The notes under the pieces: model-generated
Database searches by the model: none
The model's input: the letters and a program-made list of their open reading frames with translations, nothing else
Told to the model about the DNA's origin: nothing
Shown here: positions 22,308 through 34,548 of the stretch, piece after piece
How positions within the stretch are numbered: the stretch's first letter is position 1
Layout of the letters: the number at the start of each line of letters is the position of its first letter
Position numbers and translations under genes: made by a program
NCBI RefSeq assembly: GCF_900700375.1
Contig: NC_041719.1
Coordinates: 7,129,584 to 7,193,583, forward strand
Direction: 5' to 3'
Source: Denticeps clupeoides
Taxonomy: Eukaryota; Chordata; Actinopteri; Clupeiformes; Denticipitidae
Length of the DNA stretch: 64,000 nt

Positions 22308-22505
22308 AGGGTGGTAGTAGCCATGCAGGTAACACACTCGCCTATGAACCAGAAGACCCAGGTTCAAATCCCACTTACTACCATTGTGTCCCTGAGCAAG
22401 ACACTTAACCCCGAGTTGCTCCAGGGGGACTGTCCCTGTAACTACTGATTGTAAGTCCCTCTGGATAAGGGCGTCTGATAAATGCTTTAAATGTAAATGT
22501 AAATG
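22308..22505 (+). repeat. tRNA-derived SINE (family 2), full length
   Basis: Forward copy: GGTGGTAGTAG head, GGTTCAAATCCCACTTACTA (B-box-like), then CTGGATAAGGGCGTCTGATA and an AAATGTAAATGTAAATG tail. Confidence 0.92.
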
Positions 22506-23894
22506 ACAGTATTCAGAATACATCGTCCATAATGAGTATGTATGATGCATTTGAGCTGTCAATCCTCCCTATTGGCTCCTCCCATTAAAAAACTTCCTTA
22601 AGTTTATTTTCTGGGGGTCAGAAATAAAAAAGGTAACAAATAGGACATCAGCAAACACTCCCCATGTGTGTCACTTAAACTCTAAATGTTAGAAAACCCT
22701 AAATGTTATTACGATGTTCATTTTATTACACTGACAAATGGCAAATTAAAGGAAAATAGCACATAAAGGGTCTAAGAAGATTTGCCAGTCCCTGTTTTCT
22801 AGCCTCCATTTCTTTGTAGCGTCATTAATGTTAAATATGCAGCAGATCTACAATAAGGACAACATAAATACATTATACATTGCAATGTTTATGCTTTTTT
22901 CTACTTAGCTAAGGCACATTTAAGGTTGTCTGATAAATACACTGTTGAGATATCTAGTTAGCAAAGTAGATGGCAATTATGAAAATAACCGAATTCTTCC
23001 CAAAAAGAAAAGTTTTATGACAGGAAAAAGAGGTTAATTCACAATAACATGATACCCATTTCAATTTAAAAGCATAAATCTAAAAAGGAAAATGTTCCAT
23101 AACTGACCAATTTAAACAGGTTTTCCTTTGTCACCACCTGCTGTTTAACACATTCTATTAAGTTACTCAAAGCAGAATTATTACAGAAACATCCAAAAAT
23201 AATGAACATGACTTAAATGAATAAAAAAGCTACACGAAAGCATCCAAAAACTTTGTCATAACTTAGAACTGTTATCTGGATATAGTACAACACTGCACAG
23301 ACCACAGTGCATCCTATTGCCATTGAAGTGCTTGTATCCGTAACAGTGCAGATGTCAGAACCCTTCAGACATGTAGTCCATGTTATGTGCAGTGCAAAGT
23401 TTCGAAACACACAGGGGCAGGATTATCTAAAGGTGGAACGGCTGGTACGGACAGGATCCCAAATCGAAAGATGCAGAGTTCCCATGTGGCTCTTGATCTA
23501 AGCAGCTGGCCTCAGCCTCTCTCCAGCAAGCCCACACTCCTACCGCTGCGCAGTAGTCATAGAAACCCTCCCTCTGAAACTGTCGAAACACTGGCATTGT
23601 TGCTTCTCCAAGTGGGTGTGTGAGAGAGGGAGCCGGTTGGGACCGGAGGAATATTGCTCTTGCGTATCTGACTTCATGCCTAATGGCATAATTTTTTTTA
23701 TGCAGTGCATCTTTAATGCTTTAAGATAATCCCTTATTAGTCCCACAAGTGGCAAGTTTAAGTGGAAAATTCAACTTGGACAGTGTGAATACCTGACAGG
23801 ACGTTAAAATAAAAGTTTTCAAGCACACTGCTCAACAATCTGTTGAGACAATGAACACTGAAACACACCTGACAATACTGCCCTTTACATCCAG

Positions 23895-24135
23895 ATATGA
23901 GAGGTGGCCTAGCAGGTAAGGAAGTGGTCTCATAAACAAAGGGTTGCGGGTTCAGATCCAGAACCGCCAAGGTGCCAATGAGGTCCCCTTGAGGTCCCTT
24001 TGAGCAAGGTACCGTCCCCACACACTATCAAGGTGACCCCTGCTCACCCAGGGTGATGGGTTAAATGCAAAGGACACACTTTGTAGTGTGCACCGTGTGC
24101 TGAGCATTCTGTGTATTGCAACGACAAAATGAGTA
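23895..24135 (+). repeat. tRNA-derived SINE (family 1), diverged
   Basis: Forward copy: GAGGTGGCCTAGCAGGTAAGG head, then CCGCCAAGGTGCCAATGAGG, a short internal duplication (GAGGTCCC twice), and TGTGCACCGTGTGCTGAGC. Confidence 0.8.
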
Positions 24136-24989
24136 ATAGTTTAAAAGCTAATGCTTTAATACTGCAGATATTTCACATAAAATTCAAACTGCCAACATTC
24201 CAATAGGACAACCATGCAAATTCTTGAACGTTAACACTGGGAAAACGCGGACCCACGAAACCAGCCACACCAAAGACGAACCTGATTTACACAATAGGTA
24301 TTGCCATCAACATGTTACATGTATTGGTTAGGCATTAATTCAAACATCAGCAATCACATACGTTTAAGTGCATAAGTATCTGTCCACTGAGCGCAAGACA
24401 ATATTAGGGGTTCTCTAGTCATCTGGTACCCAATGTATGTTTAGAAAGTGCCATTCGCTCTTGAGGGAATCTTCTGATGGGAAGAGGATGCTTACATTCA
24501 CAGTGCTCCCTAAGAACGTAATTAAGCAACTTGAATGAACACCTAAACCTACGTTAAGCTTTTAGGGGTTTTCGATAGGGGGTTTGTGGGGACAGGATGA
24601 GTAGAAAAATATTTCACTCCTGGGATTGTTTCAGCAGAAACTTTGGTCCGTATTCTAGCACTGTTCACAGAAAACACCACAGAGGCGGTTGATTGTAGGG
24701 ACAGGAGGATGCATAGCTCGAACACTTGATTGGGTTAAAATTTGTACATTTAAACGGGAACCTGGAACTACTGCAGTCACACACATGGAATGGCGGAAAC
24801 CACTGTACACCGTTTTCACCTAAACCAAACACACATGCAATCTTGCAGATATGACCTTCTAGTAAAGATTTGCTCTTGATTGGCCATTTTGACCTTTGAC
24901 ACTCACATTCATAAATTTTTTCCACCTGCCAACTGATCTTTGACCTCGGTGACCATTACAGAAGGAGGCTGGAATTGAAGAGGGTAACG

Positions 24990-27900
24990 TCACAAGAACG
25001 TAACATCATCCTGTGATTGCACCCATCGCCAGTGGGCGTCGTACTCCAGGTGCACCTTGCCGTTGAGGTTGCACCCATCTAGCTCCACCTTGCCATTTAT
25101 GTAGGTCTTTTGTAGTTTGGGGCTCTGGGTTTTGGCCAATTTGTCAGCCAGGGAGGCTCGGATGGTCTCCTGGTCTCCATCCTGCCTGAGAACCTTGTCC
25201 ACAGTTCCATTAGCCTTGCTAGGCGGCGCTTGGTTCTGCCCCATCTTATCCTTAGAAGTGTTAAATGACGCCTTGGTTACATCAGAGGATTTGGTGGTTT
25301 CCAGCTGCTTCATATGGGGAGATCCAGTTCCCGGCCCTGACCCCATCACGGCCCCACTTCGCCCAGACGTGTCCGTGGTGCGGGGGGTGGAGCAGAGGAC
25401 GGACTCTGAGCTGGAGGGGCAGTATTCATCCGTGTCGTCGGCCAGCGTGTCCAGGTAGCTGCCGATTGAGATGTTGTCCAGCTTGTCGTTGGGGTCGTGC
25501 AGGCTGCCCCAGCTGCCCCTCCAAGAGGAATCAGGGCCCTCACCCAGGCTGTACTGGCTGCTGGTCAAGCTGCTGCAGCGGCTGGTCAGGGTGCTGCGCT
25601 CCTCCAACATCCACTTGACTGCCTCGATCCCCTCATGTACCGCCAGGAGCTGCTGCAGGATGCGAACGTCCACCGAACGGAGGTGAGCCTGAAGAAAAAA
25701 CAAGGAGGGATAGGCAAAGAAAGACGTGAAAGTAGGCCTGGGGACAAGACAAAAGGTAAAGACACATCAATAAAAAAAGACAACGTTGCAGATAAAAGCA
25801 CATGATCGATAAGAGAAAAACAGGAAAACAGGAACTGCGGTTTTGCACTGCTGGGCATTATAAACTTTACTCTCCGTGCAGTGTCCTTCAGTGAGATGAC
25901 AATAAGTGTTTCTGAAATCCTCGGACTCCCCTGACAATATCATTTCTGCTGAGGAGAGGTGGAGTGCCTCCCTCGCAGCCGAGAGAGGACAGTGGCAGTA
26001 CATAATATTTATTAGAATAATGAAAGCCATAGTTAGCAGCTTGCAGCTCATCTTCAATACTGGTTAAAGGCCAGGCCACCACCGGGGCAGTGGTGGCCTG
26101 GGGCAGTGGTGGCGGTTAAGGAAGCGGCCCCGTAATCAGAAGGTTGCCGGTTCAAATCCCAATCCGCCAAGGTGCCACTGAGGTGCCACTGAGCAAAGCA
26201 CCGTCCCCATACACTGCTCCCCGGGCGCCTGTCATGGCTGCCTGCTGCTCACTCAGGGTGATGGGTTAAATGCAGAGGACAAATTTCACTCTGTGCACCG
26301 TGTGCTGTGCTGCTTTACTTTAACTTTAAAGTCGCCCTGCGTCCTTCGCTCCACAGCAACCTATTGATGTACTTCCACCTGCAGAAAATGCATGATCATT
26401 TTGGACTAGGGGCACTGCTTGCACCATTCATAGGTCAGAGACCCACTAATAGGACCAGCATATACACCATCACGTATCAGGGTCTCTACATGACCAACCC
26501 CCCCATATCAAACTGTGCAATCTCACACCGCTCCAACCTCTGAGAAAATCAACACTCTGGACATAAAGCCTGTTGCCAAGGGGATGTAAAAGTATAAAAG
26601 CAGGTTTTTATAAAAGCAAGTAAAAAAGCCTTGGTGGGCAAGCGCTGGCACGGTGAAAGTTCGCCGCCTGGCAACCCAGTTGAGGGAAAAAATATTGAGG
26701 CGAGAGCAGCGGAGGGCAGGCGGATGATTTACAGCTGCCACCGTGCTCGCTGTTCACATCCCACACGGCTCTGATCATTTCAGCCTCACCTATCACCAGA
26801 CAAAAGAGAACAAAATCCTGGAAAGAAAGGCAAAGGGGATAAACGTAGGATAGAAGAGCCAAGGCTATGTTTAATGAGAGCAGGAGATGAAGAGGAAGGA
26901 TGACGAAAAATAACTGAGCGATGACGCAAATTGGGGGGAGGTGTCAAAATAAAGCATCTGCAATGAAGCAGCGTTTGCTGGTCAGGGTCCAGACAGCCAG
27001 GTCTGGGGTTTGGGGTTTCTGGGGTTGGGTTCAGCTTGTCCCAGTGGCAGAGGAGGCAGATTAATGAGCCGACTGTTAATAACAAGCACCGACACAAAAA
27101 TGTTTTTCACTCCAGTCACATTTTTATGTTTCGGCTCCCACATTCAACACCTCCTTCTAAATTAGACTGCACTTACTATCAACCAATTTAATGTCCTTGT
27201 TTTCATTGAAAATTTTATTTCAATAGAAAATATTACTATGTAATATTACTAAGAAATAGAAAGAAGTAAATAAAGAATATTTAGATTAAATTGTAATTTT
27301 CTTGTTGTCGAACTTTGTATACAGAATCTACAACAGAGTGAATAAAAGATGAACCTAGTGAACCGGAATTGATCTCTTCATCGATGGTAACTTGAAAGCA
27401 CGTTGTAAGTCGCTCTGGATAAGGGCGTCTGCCAAATGCCGTAAATGTAAATGTAAATGTAAATAGCGGCAACAGCAAATAGTAAAATAAATAACAATTG
27501 AACTACATCTGCTGATGCATTAGATGAATTTGGCTAGACTTGCATTAAAGAATTGTTCCACAGGAACTAAAGACAAATAGCTGCTGATAAAGATATTCCA
27601 TCAGTAATAGACATTTCTAGCATGAACAATGAGGATATTTTTAAATGACTTCTGAACGGAAGTATAATACTATTTAATTAAGCATTATTACCATGCTGTT
27701 TCCATGGCATGTTACTGGTATTGTAGCACGGTGGAGGGAACAAGGACGTAGGGTGTATGAAGCTGTCACTTTTACCTCCTCCAAAACTCCCAGCACCAGA
27801 CTGCATTCCTCTCACTCTGGGCCAACTTTTCCTGCCTCTACCTGCCATGGTGCCATCTTCTCTGGACATAGATCTGGCGTTCCTGTGATGTCCTAGCATG

Positions 27901-28094
27901 TCTCAAATATTCAGTTCCATATTTATACGCAACCACTTCATTCTCACCGCCAAGCAGGTTCTGTTTCCCAGTCCGTCTTAAGTCCGCAGTCCAAATGTCT
28001 CCTGGATAATCCTCCTGGGATTTTGGAGAGATCAGTTGCGGTGCCCCTGGTGTCCCATGTTGTTCTCATGCATCAGAGTCACTTTAGAAAACGA

Positions 28095-28133
<39 letters not shown>

Positions 28134-31100
28134 TGTACATCTGTCATGAGGGTATCACTCTTAATAACATGGCGGTATCCCAGGAGCCTGTAAAGCCCTC
28201 AGATCTTTGGCTCTTGCAGCTGAAAGACAATGGGAGGAGTTTTCACGGCAAGATAATACATCTTACAGCTCGATTTGTGCCACTGTTGATTATCTACACT
28301 GTAGTCTCTCGCTTTAAAGAGTTAAAGCCAGCATTTAGTGAATTTCTGCAGAAAACCCTTTCAAGCTCGGCCCCTTTTTATACATTGTACTGGAATTGTC
28401 CCTGTCCATTAAAATGTCTGGTTCACTTATTAAGCTTATGCTTGAATCATCAAAACATGATTGTGAATTGTGGTAATTTCAATTAGCCCGGTGTAAGCCA
28501 TCGCCACTAATATTTATTTCCATTCCAGTGGACAAGGCATTAGTGCCATTAAATCAACCTCCAACCACAGAGGAAGCCGAGCCCGCGCAGGGGTCATTAT
28601 GTACACGAGCTGCAGTATATGGCATGTGAGCTTAGTCAGCAGCAACGGTGAAAATGGCTTTTAAGCTGGGTTAAAGCACACGGGGCTTTACCTGAGCAAT
28701 GCTGATGGGCCACCAGGCGATATTTACACCTAAGAGAATACATTTACATTTACATTTACATTTACGGCATTTGGCAGACGCCCTTATCCAGAGCGACTTA
28801 CAACGTGCTTTCAAGTTACCATCGATGAAGAGATCAATTCCGGTTCACTAGGACCCCAACTATGAATACATCTATTTAATTCACTCTGTTGTAGATTCTG
28901 TACACAAAGTTTGACAAGAAAATAACAATTTAATCTAAATATTCTTTAAAGAGGAAGGTCTTGCAGTGACTCTGTTATCACATTGAATTATGCATCAAAT
29001 ATAAATGTGACGCTGACAAGGGCGCGCCTCTGCTTTGTGTACCCAAATGTGGATGTGGATGACAGCCAGTAGTAAATCATTGTCAGGATTGCCTGCAGCT
29101 GGGCTCCACACCTGACTCAAATCCTGACGCCCCATAAATGCCGGATGTTTCCGCCCCTTCTAGGTCTCTGGCATTTTTGTGAACTTGACATTGTAACCGT
29201 GTCTTAGTATTTTCAGTTCTGGCAATCGCCACACGCCTACGGGTTAGTTTCAGTTCTTAATTTAAGTTAAATTGTTTTCGGCCACCGCGCCATTGTTTAT
29301 TTGTATTTCTTTGAGTTTATTGTTTGTTTAAAAATAAAAAACCCTTCCCAGTATGTCAGACCTCTGCGCTTCCTTCCCCCGTAAGTCCGTAGTCGTGACA
29401 ATCATATTCATGTTGGTGCAGATATGCAAGGAAAAATAAGCAAAAAAATGGCACGTATCTATTTAAATATCTATTTGCAAGTAAAATAATTTCGTGTTTT
29501 TCGCTGACAGATCCCCTGAAATACAGGGTATAAATAGCTTAACTCTTTGCACAAGCGTAACCTTTTCCAATGATGCTAAACTGACAGGAGGTATCATGCA
29601 GCGTGCATGGATTATTACACGACTGACCACTGCCTGCCACATTCAACCCTCCACAACATCCAAAACATCACCGCTCTCCGCTCCATTCCGCCACTCTCAC
29701 ACACCCCCACAACATCCTTGGCATGGGCGGCGAGGGCACAGCAGACAAACATGGCCGAGGCTGGACTTCACCAGCTGCAGACGCGGGTAACCATCCAGCC
29801 TCCGTCACTGACTTCTCCCTGCAGCCGTGCTAGATACCAGACCTCTGACTTTTATCTGTGCCTTAGTCTGATTCCTACATGGAATCCCTAAACGAGAATT
29901 CGCTCTTTATCACTGATTTAATATGACAGGACCTCACAAAATCCTGTCCTCTCATCCAACACCCTCCTGCTCCATCTGTCTGTGCACCACCCCCTTGTGA
30001 TTCCCATCTGTGAATCAGGGAGTGAAGGAGAACGGGAGAGCAAGAGGGCGACATGGAGACCCCTGCCTTCCCGTCTCTCTCTCTCGGGTCGGGAGAAGCG
30101 ACAGTGGCTTCCTACACCGGTCACCGGCCACACCGCGCAGCTGCTGGCTGCCTGCGCCGGGGGAATATGGCGCAGCGGAAAAAAACTACCGGCGGTCCGC
30201 ACACAGGCGGTGATGACTCAATAAACTCAGAAGACAAGGGCATTGATTTCTCCGGGCTCAGGGTGTGACGGTCGATCTTAAGAAACCAGGGTTCAGCAGA
30301 AACGCTGCCGTGTGCGTTCAAAGCCACATGCACAGTTCCATGATTTCTTGTGTCCCAAATGACATCGACGGAAATACGGCAACCCAAACAGAGGATGGGA
30401 ATGGCTGTCTCACAATAATATACACTGAAAACTAAGCAGATTTTACACAATTTGCATTATTATGCCATTATACCATAAAACTGTTGACATCTATTGTTAC
30501 AAACCTAATTCAATCATAATCTTTGGTTCAGGGCTTTATTGTACTGTTCTTGTGACTGATTCAGATTGATTACATTTACATTTACAGCATTTATCAGACG
30601 CCCTTTATCCCCCCCCCGGAGCAACTTAGGGTTAAGTGTCTTGCTCAGGGACATAATGGTAGTAAGTGGGATTTGAACCTGGGTCTTCTGGTTCATAGGC
30701 GAGTGTCTTACCCACTAGGCTACTACCACCCTACCAGATGGATTGTTCATGAGTGTCCAGCTAGAGCTCGTCTAAATGGAAAAAAACAAGATCGAGCTCA
30801 ATTTTATAGCAATCATCAATCGAGATCCTATAATTATCCAGCCCTAGCTGCGAATATTAACTATGATCTCACAGACTCTTGGCAGATCAATACAGGTCCA
30901 CCAAATGCTACAATGGGCCCATTATGTTCCTATCACAAACTGTACAGGCACAAATGCACAAACGCGCAGGATGTTTCTTCTGAGGTGGCTGACCCAACGT
31001 AAGAAAGATCCGATTACAGATTACATTCATAAAAGCCGTGAGTTTCCATTACCTAAAACAATGCCGCCAGGTATGGAACAAGCCGCACGAGCCACACATG

Positions 31101-32722
31101 GACTTGCTGTCAGCAAAATGAATATGTAATACAAAAAATGTCCCACCCAGAGGGAAGGGGAATAGATTTGACTCTCACCGACCTCCCAAAGTGTACAGTT
31201 TTCTCTCCAACACATACACCTTTCCCTGTTATTTTCCATCATGGCGTTTCTTTCACCTCTGCTGAGATGTATGTGCGCGTGTGTGCGAGGTCCCCTGCAG
31301 GGTGGAGTGACAAAGCCACGACCCGCGCAGACGACAGCCTCAATGACAGCCGGCTCATTAAAGCATGGGCACAAACACCACGGGGACAAGGGCGTCCCGT
31401 CCCGTCCTCCCTGTCCGCACCTCTCCCCCAGGAGCCCTGCTGCCGTTCCCCCGCAGCACAGCAAAGGGCCACGGCTACTCACACTAAGAGCCAGACCTCA
31501 ATCACTGGCCGGGCCCGGAGCCGACAGCCGCCGGCAAATCAACGCTGACAGCGCCGCAGATTTACGAAGCTTCTCTCCCTTCGATCGGGAGATTCACCGC
31601 TGCCTCGCAGAGGGCCGCAAATTGCACACTGGGCCATTTGCTTAATGGCCAATGGTGTTCGCTTTTTTTTTTTTTTTTTTTAAGGAAAAACACGGCTGCA
31701 TGGATGAAGACCCCCGGATGCATAATGGGAAGGGTCTCTGGATTTAACTGGCTCGGAATGTGCTGTTTAAGAAAACATTTCAAGTCATGCATGCGACCCT
31801 TATGCTGACCACAGCCACCGCTCCCCTCATTCAGAGCTCACTTTGCTGGAATGTACGACATCTGGTGCCCAACGTCCCATTAGAAGATACCATCAACGTG
31901 TCTAAATGGTTTCTAATTATACCCGAGAGAGGACAGAACTATGATAAATGGAATTTAGAGACGAAGCACAGATGCATTAGCAATAAATAGCATGACTGTG
32001 TACAGTGTTACAAGTTCAGTGTGTTTGTACGTATTGGGCATCGGCTCAAAACACTGCTGGTCACCAGTAAAACCAGCAAATCCTGTCCGGCGCCGCCAGC
32101 AGGACACTCGTCTGATGTTAATCTTGTTTATCCGGCATCATTGGCCAGGATAGCGGCGTGGCTCAGCAAACTGCTCAGTTAAAAAAGGAATGAGGGGCGA
32201 GCCCCACCTGGCAACCCCTCCACCTTTTTATCCGGCTTCACAGCCAACAACCACCTGCGGATCTTTGCCAGAGGAGGGAGAGAGAATTCCTGAATTATTG
32301 ATCGCACGTGCATGTCGGTGCTGGATCGTTCCACGAATTGGGACAGAAATATATGAAGTATAATTTAGGAACAACTTAACTTAACAGCCAGAACACGTAA
32401 TCGTAACTGCCAGACACCGCAAGAGCTCTCGATGCACCAACATCACCCGAACACTGTTAAACTCAACAACAATACACTTCCAGCATTATGCACCTGATTT
32501 TTGCACATCTCTGCTCTTTTTGCACATTGCTGCACATCTTGCACATGTTTGTCTTGTCTCATGTGTCCTGTTTGAAATATCCGACATATCTGCTTACAAG
32601 CGTCCAACACGATGTTGTCCAGTTGTCCTGTTCGACCTGTTCATTGTACAAAAAAGTTTTACTTTTCTCTTCTAGAGATAACCTGTACAGTATTTAAGCT
32701 TCAGTTTTAGTTAGTATAGTAT

Positions 32723-32765
<43 letters not shown>

Positions 32766-33209
32766 TTTATGATAGCACTATGGGTGTCTGTCTGAAAAGT
32801 CATTACATTATACTGTGTAGACTGTTGTACTGACAATAAACCAATCTTGTATGCCGCAATAAAATTTGAAACGAGATGCCCAGGGGCTGATGATGAGCCA
32901 ACAATTGCTCATAATAATAATAATGATAATAATAATTGTTGTTGTTGTCATTATTATTAGTAGTATAGTTATTATTATCATTTATTAAATAACGCGTACC
33001 ATCTCCAGTCGAAGTTTCCTTATCTTCTCATCCAGACTCCTCTTCTCCGGGTCGTGATCTCTGGCTTCCTGATGGTTTAACTTGGCGTCTCCGTGATGCG
33101 CCGCTTCCTCCCGCATCCACCTCAGGAGACCTTCCGGCGTCTTCCTCCCGATCTTCACCTCCAGGTCCTTCAGATCCGGCGCGGTCTCGTTGGCGCTGCC
33201 TTCCTCCAT
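24990..33209 (-). CDS. lurap1: Leucine-rich adaptor protein 1 (LRAP35a)
   Basis: Adaptor known in mammals to link MRCK kinases to MYO18A in lamellar actomyosin and to stimulate NF-kB signalling. Two coding exons, 33209-33000 and 25688-24990, join in phase 0 to give 302 residues around a 7.3-kb intron. Exon 1 holds DLKDLEVKIGRKTPEGLLRW. Exon 2 opens AHLRSVDVRILQQLL and holds GIEAVKWMLEERSTLTS, SSLTSSQYSL and ISIGSYLDTLADDTDEY, and ends HWRWVQSQDDVTFL. That C-terminus matches LURAP1 rather than LURAP1L. The protein is longer than human LURAP1 (about 239 aa) because of a Ser/Gly/Lys-rich insert around residues 140-270. It is divergently arranged with ttc22. Confidence 0.93.
26078..26327 (+). repeat. 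tRNA-derived SINE (family 1) in the lurap1 intron
   Basis: Forward copy whose first 15 bp are repeated (GGGGCAGTGGTGGC about twice), followed by an otherwise consensus body to GTGCTGTGCTGC. Confidence 0.9.
27271..27464 (+). repeat. Third SINE-like family, copy 1 (inverted partner at 28740-28948)
   Basis: Contains TTGATCTCTTCATCGATGGT and AACTTGAAAGCACGTTGTAA, then the shared fish SINE tail GTCGCTCTGGATAAGGGCGT and ATGTAAATG repeats. Only the tail is shared with family 2. Confidence 0.8.
28098..28131. repeat. (TG)n microsatellite
   Basis: About 17 uninterrupted TG units in the lurap1 intron. Confidence 0.95.
28740..28948 (-). repeat. Third SINE-like family, copy 2 (inverted partner of 27271-27464)
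   Basis: Reverse complement of the copy at 27271 with one insertion of about 12 bp near 28850. Both copies lie in the lurap1 intron, about 1.3 kb apart and in opposite orientation. Confidence 0.8.
29081..29400. mobile_element. Solo LTR, probably Ty3/gypsy family, with 5-bp target duplication
   Basis: A 320-bp unit beginning TGTCAGG and ending GTGACA, flanked on both sides by ATCAT (29076-29080 and 29401-29405). It holds an AATAAA near 29332, as expected inside an LTR. No internal retroviral-type genes adjoin it, so it is the recombination remnant of an older insertion. The intact target duplication suggests moderate age. Family assignment is from overall look only. Confidence 0.75.
29940..30270. 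other. GC- and CpG-rich block in the lurap1 intron
   Basis: Long overlapping ORFs on both strands reflect high GC rather than coding. No domain is recognised. It could be an internal CpG island or alternative promoter; nothing decides it. Confidence 0.3.
30570..30735 (-). repeat. tRNA-derived SINE (family 2), central deletion
   Basis: Reverse copy in which the GAGCGACTTACAATCAGTAG segment is replaced by a C run. Confidence 0.85.
32725..32762. repeat. (TG)n microsatellite
   Basis: About 18 TG units in the lurap1 intron; an ATAATA/TTATTA-rich tract follows at about 32910-32980. Confidence 0.9.
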
Positions 33210-33700
33210 GGTCCAGGCGGAGTGCCGAGCGGTTCCGAATGCAGCGCGGCCCGACCAATCAGGCGACTGGCTCCGCGGTCCGGCGGTGGTCCGCTGCGAC
33301 AGACGCGCCAGATGCTGTCACATCTCCGCCGCTGCCCGTGTGCGGCGGGTGACGTCGGACGCCGTCCTCGCAGAGACGTCTCTCCGCCCGAACGTCATCC
33401 CTGAGTGGACGGATCTTGTCCCGACTCACGTCGACCACGTCCAGCCTCCACCTGCGCGACTTGCGGGCCGTATTTACTGCAGTACGCGCGTCTCCGAGAA
33501 AAAAAAGAGAAGCGTGAAAACGGCGAGGCTGAAATAATCCACGTCGTGCGGTGGCTCTGCGACTCTCCCCGTCTTCCAGACGTCTGGTCCGGAGGTTGAT
33601 GTCTTCTCCAGACCCGTTCCGCCGACAGACCTTCCTTGTGGGTGTAACATTATCCAAACTGTCGGCTGTCGCTGGGAAACGCCGTGGGTGTATTTTAACT
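33210..33700 (-). promoter_or_regulatory. CpG-rich promoter and 5' UTR region of lurap1
   Basis: Visibly dense in CpG compared with the flanks, directly upstream of the lurap1 ATG. Long ORFs on both strands here (for example 33259-33657 minus) are a by-product of base composition. Inferred to be a CpG-island promoter. Confidence 0.55.
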
Positions 33701-33879
33701 GGGCAAAGGACTTAAAATGGAAAAAGCCACGAAATAGCACTATATACTCTTGATTGAGAGTCAAGTCGGTTCAAGATCCTGACCATGATGCACCCTGTCA
33801 TGTACTAAAGCATATTAAATATGTTTAAGCCTTGTGATTGTATAGGTGGAAAAAAAAGTTTAAATAACTGAAAACATGT

Positions 33880-34250
33880 TTTATATTCTAGTTTCTTTGC
33901 TCTGATTACTGCTTTGAACACTCTTGGCATTCTCTCGATGAGCTTCAAGAGGTCGTCACCTGAAATGGTTTTCCAACAGTCTTGAAGGAGTTCCCAGAGG
34001 TGTTTAGCACTTGTTGGCCCCTTTGCCTTCACTCTGCGGTCCAGCTCACCCCAAACCATCTGGATTGGGTTCAGGTCCGGTGACTGTGGAGGACAGGTCT
34101 CCACTTTTTGTTAAGTACATAACTCCACATGTGTTCATTCATAGTTTTGATGCCTTCAATGAGAATCTAGCAATGTAAATGGTCATGAAAATAAAGAAAA
34201 CACATTGAATGAGAAGGTGTGTCCAAACTTTTGGCCTGTACTGTATATTA
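33880..34250 (-). mobile_element. Tc1-type transposon fragment with transposase C-terminus
   Basis: Reverse-strand frame METCPPQSPDLNPIQMVWGE, then LDRRVKAKGPTSAKHLWELL, typical of the end of a Tc1 transposase. The right terminus (TGTCCAAACTTTTGGCCTGT) is present and the left is lost. Closely related to the complete short element at 43293-43767. Confidence 0.88.
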
Positions 34251-34346
34251 TCGATTAGTATACCCATATTTCTCTAAATTGTGGGATTTCTGTAGGCCGG
34301 TGTTTCTCCGTCCTTCTCAATGCTCCCATTTTCACTGCAATAAGAG

Positions 34347-34548
34347 GGGCAGTGGTGGCCTACCGGTTAAGGAAGCAGCCCCGTAATCAGATCCGCCAAG
34401 GTGCCACAAAGCACCGTCCCCACACACTGTCATGGCTGCCCACTGCTCACTCAGGGTGATGGGTTAAATGCAGAGGACAAATTTCACTGTGTGCACCGTG
34501 TGCTGTGCTGCTGTGTATCACATGTGACATTCACTTCACTTCACTGTT
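34347..34548 (+). repeat. tRNA-derived SINE (family 1), two small deletions
   Basis: Forward copy, GGGGCAGTGGTGGCCTACCG to GACATTCACTTCACTTCAC. It lacks the AAGGTTGCCGGTTCGA block and part of the body. Confidence 0.88.

Larger units (their letters stand above)
20100..24989 (-). other. Downstream flank of lurap1, possibly a long 3' UTR
   Basis: No coding exon is seen. Minus-strand ATTAAA (CTTTAAT near 20110) would allow a very long 3' UTR, but nearer ends are not excluded. Two SINEs (22308-22505 and 23895-24135) sit inside it. An earlier 3' end followed by plain intergenic DNA is equally possible. Confidence 0.3.

Noticed and set aside
22308-22505. SINE heads with A- and B-box-like sequence as true tRNA genes
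   Set aside because: They continue into SINE bodies and tails, and many near-identical copies exist; no acceptor-stem pairing was seen.
25117-25805. Several plus-strand ORFs over lurap1 exon 2
   Set aside because: Antisense shadows of a clearly coding exon.
33259-33657. Long basic ORF upstream of lurap1
   Set aside because: Arg-rich composition caused by a CpG-rich promoter; no family.
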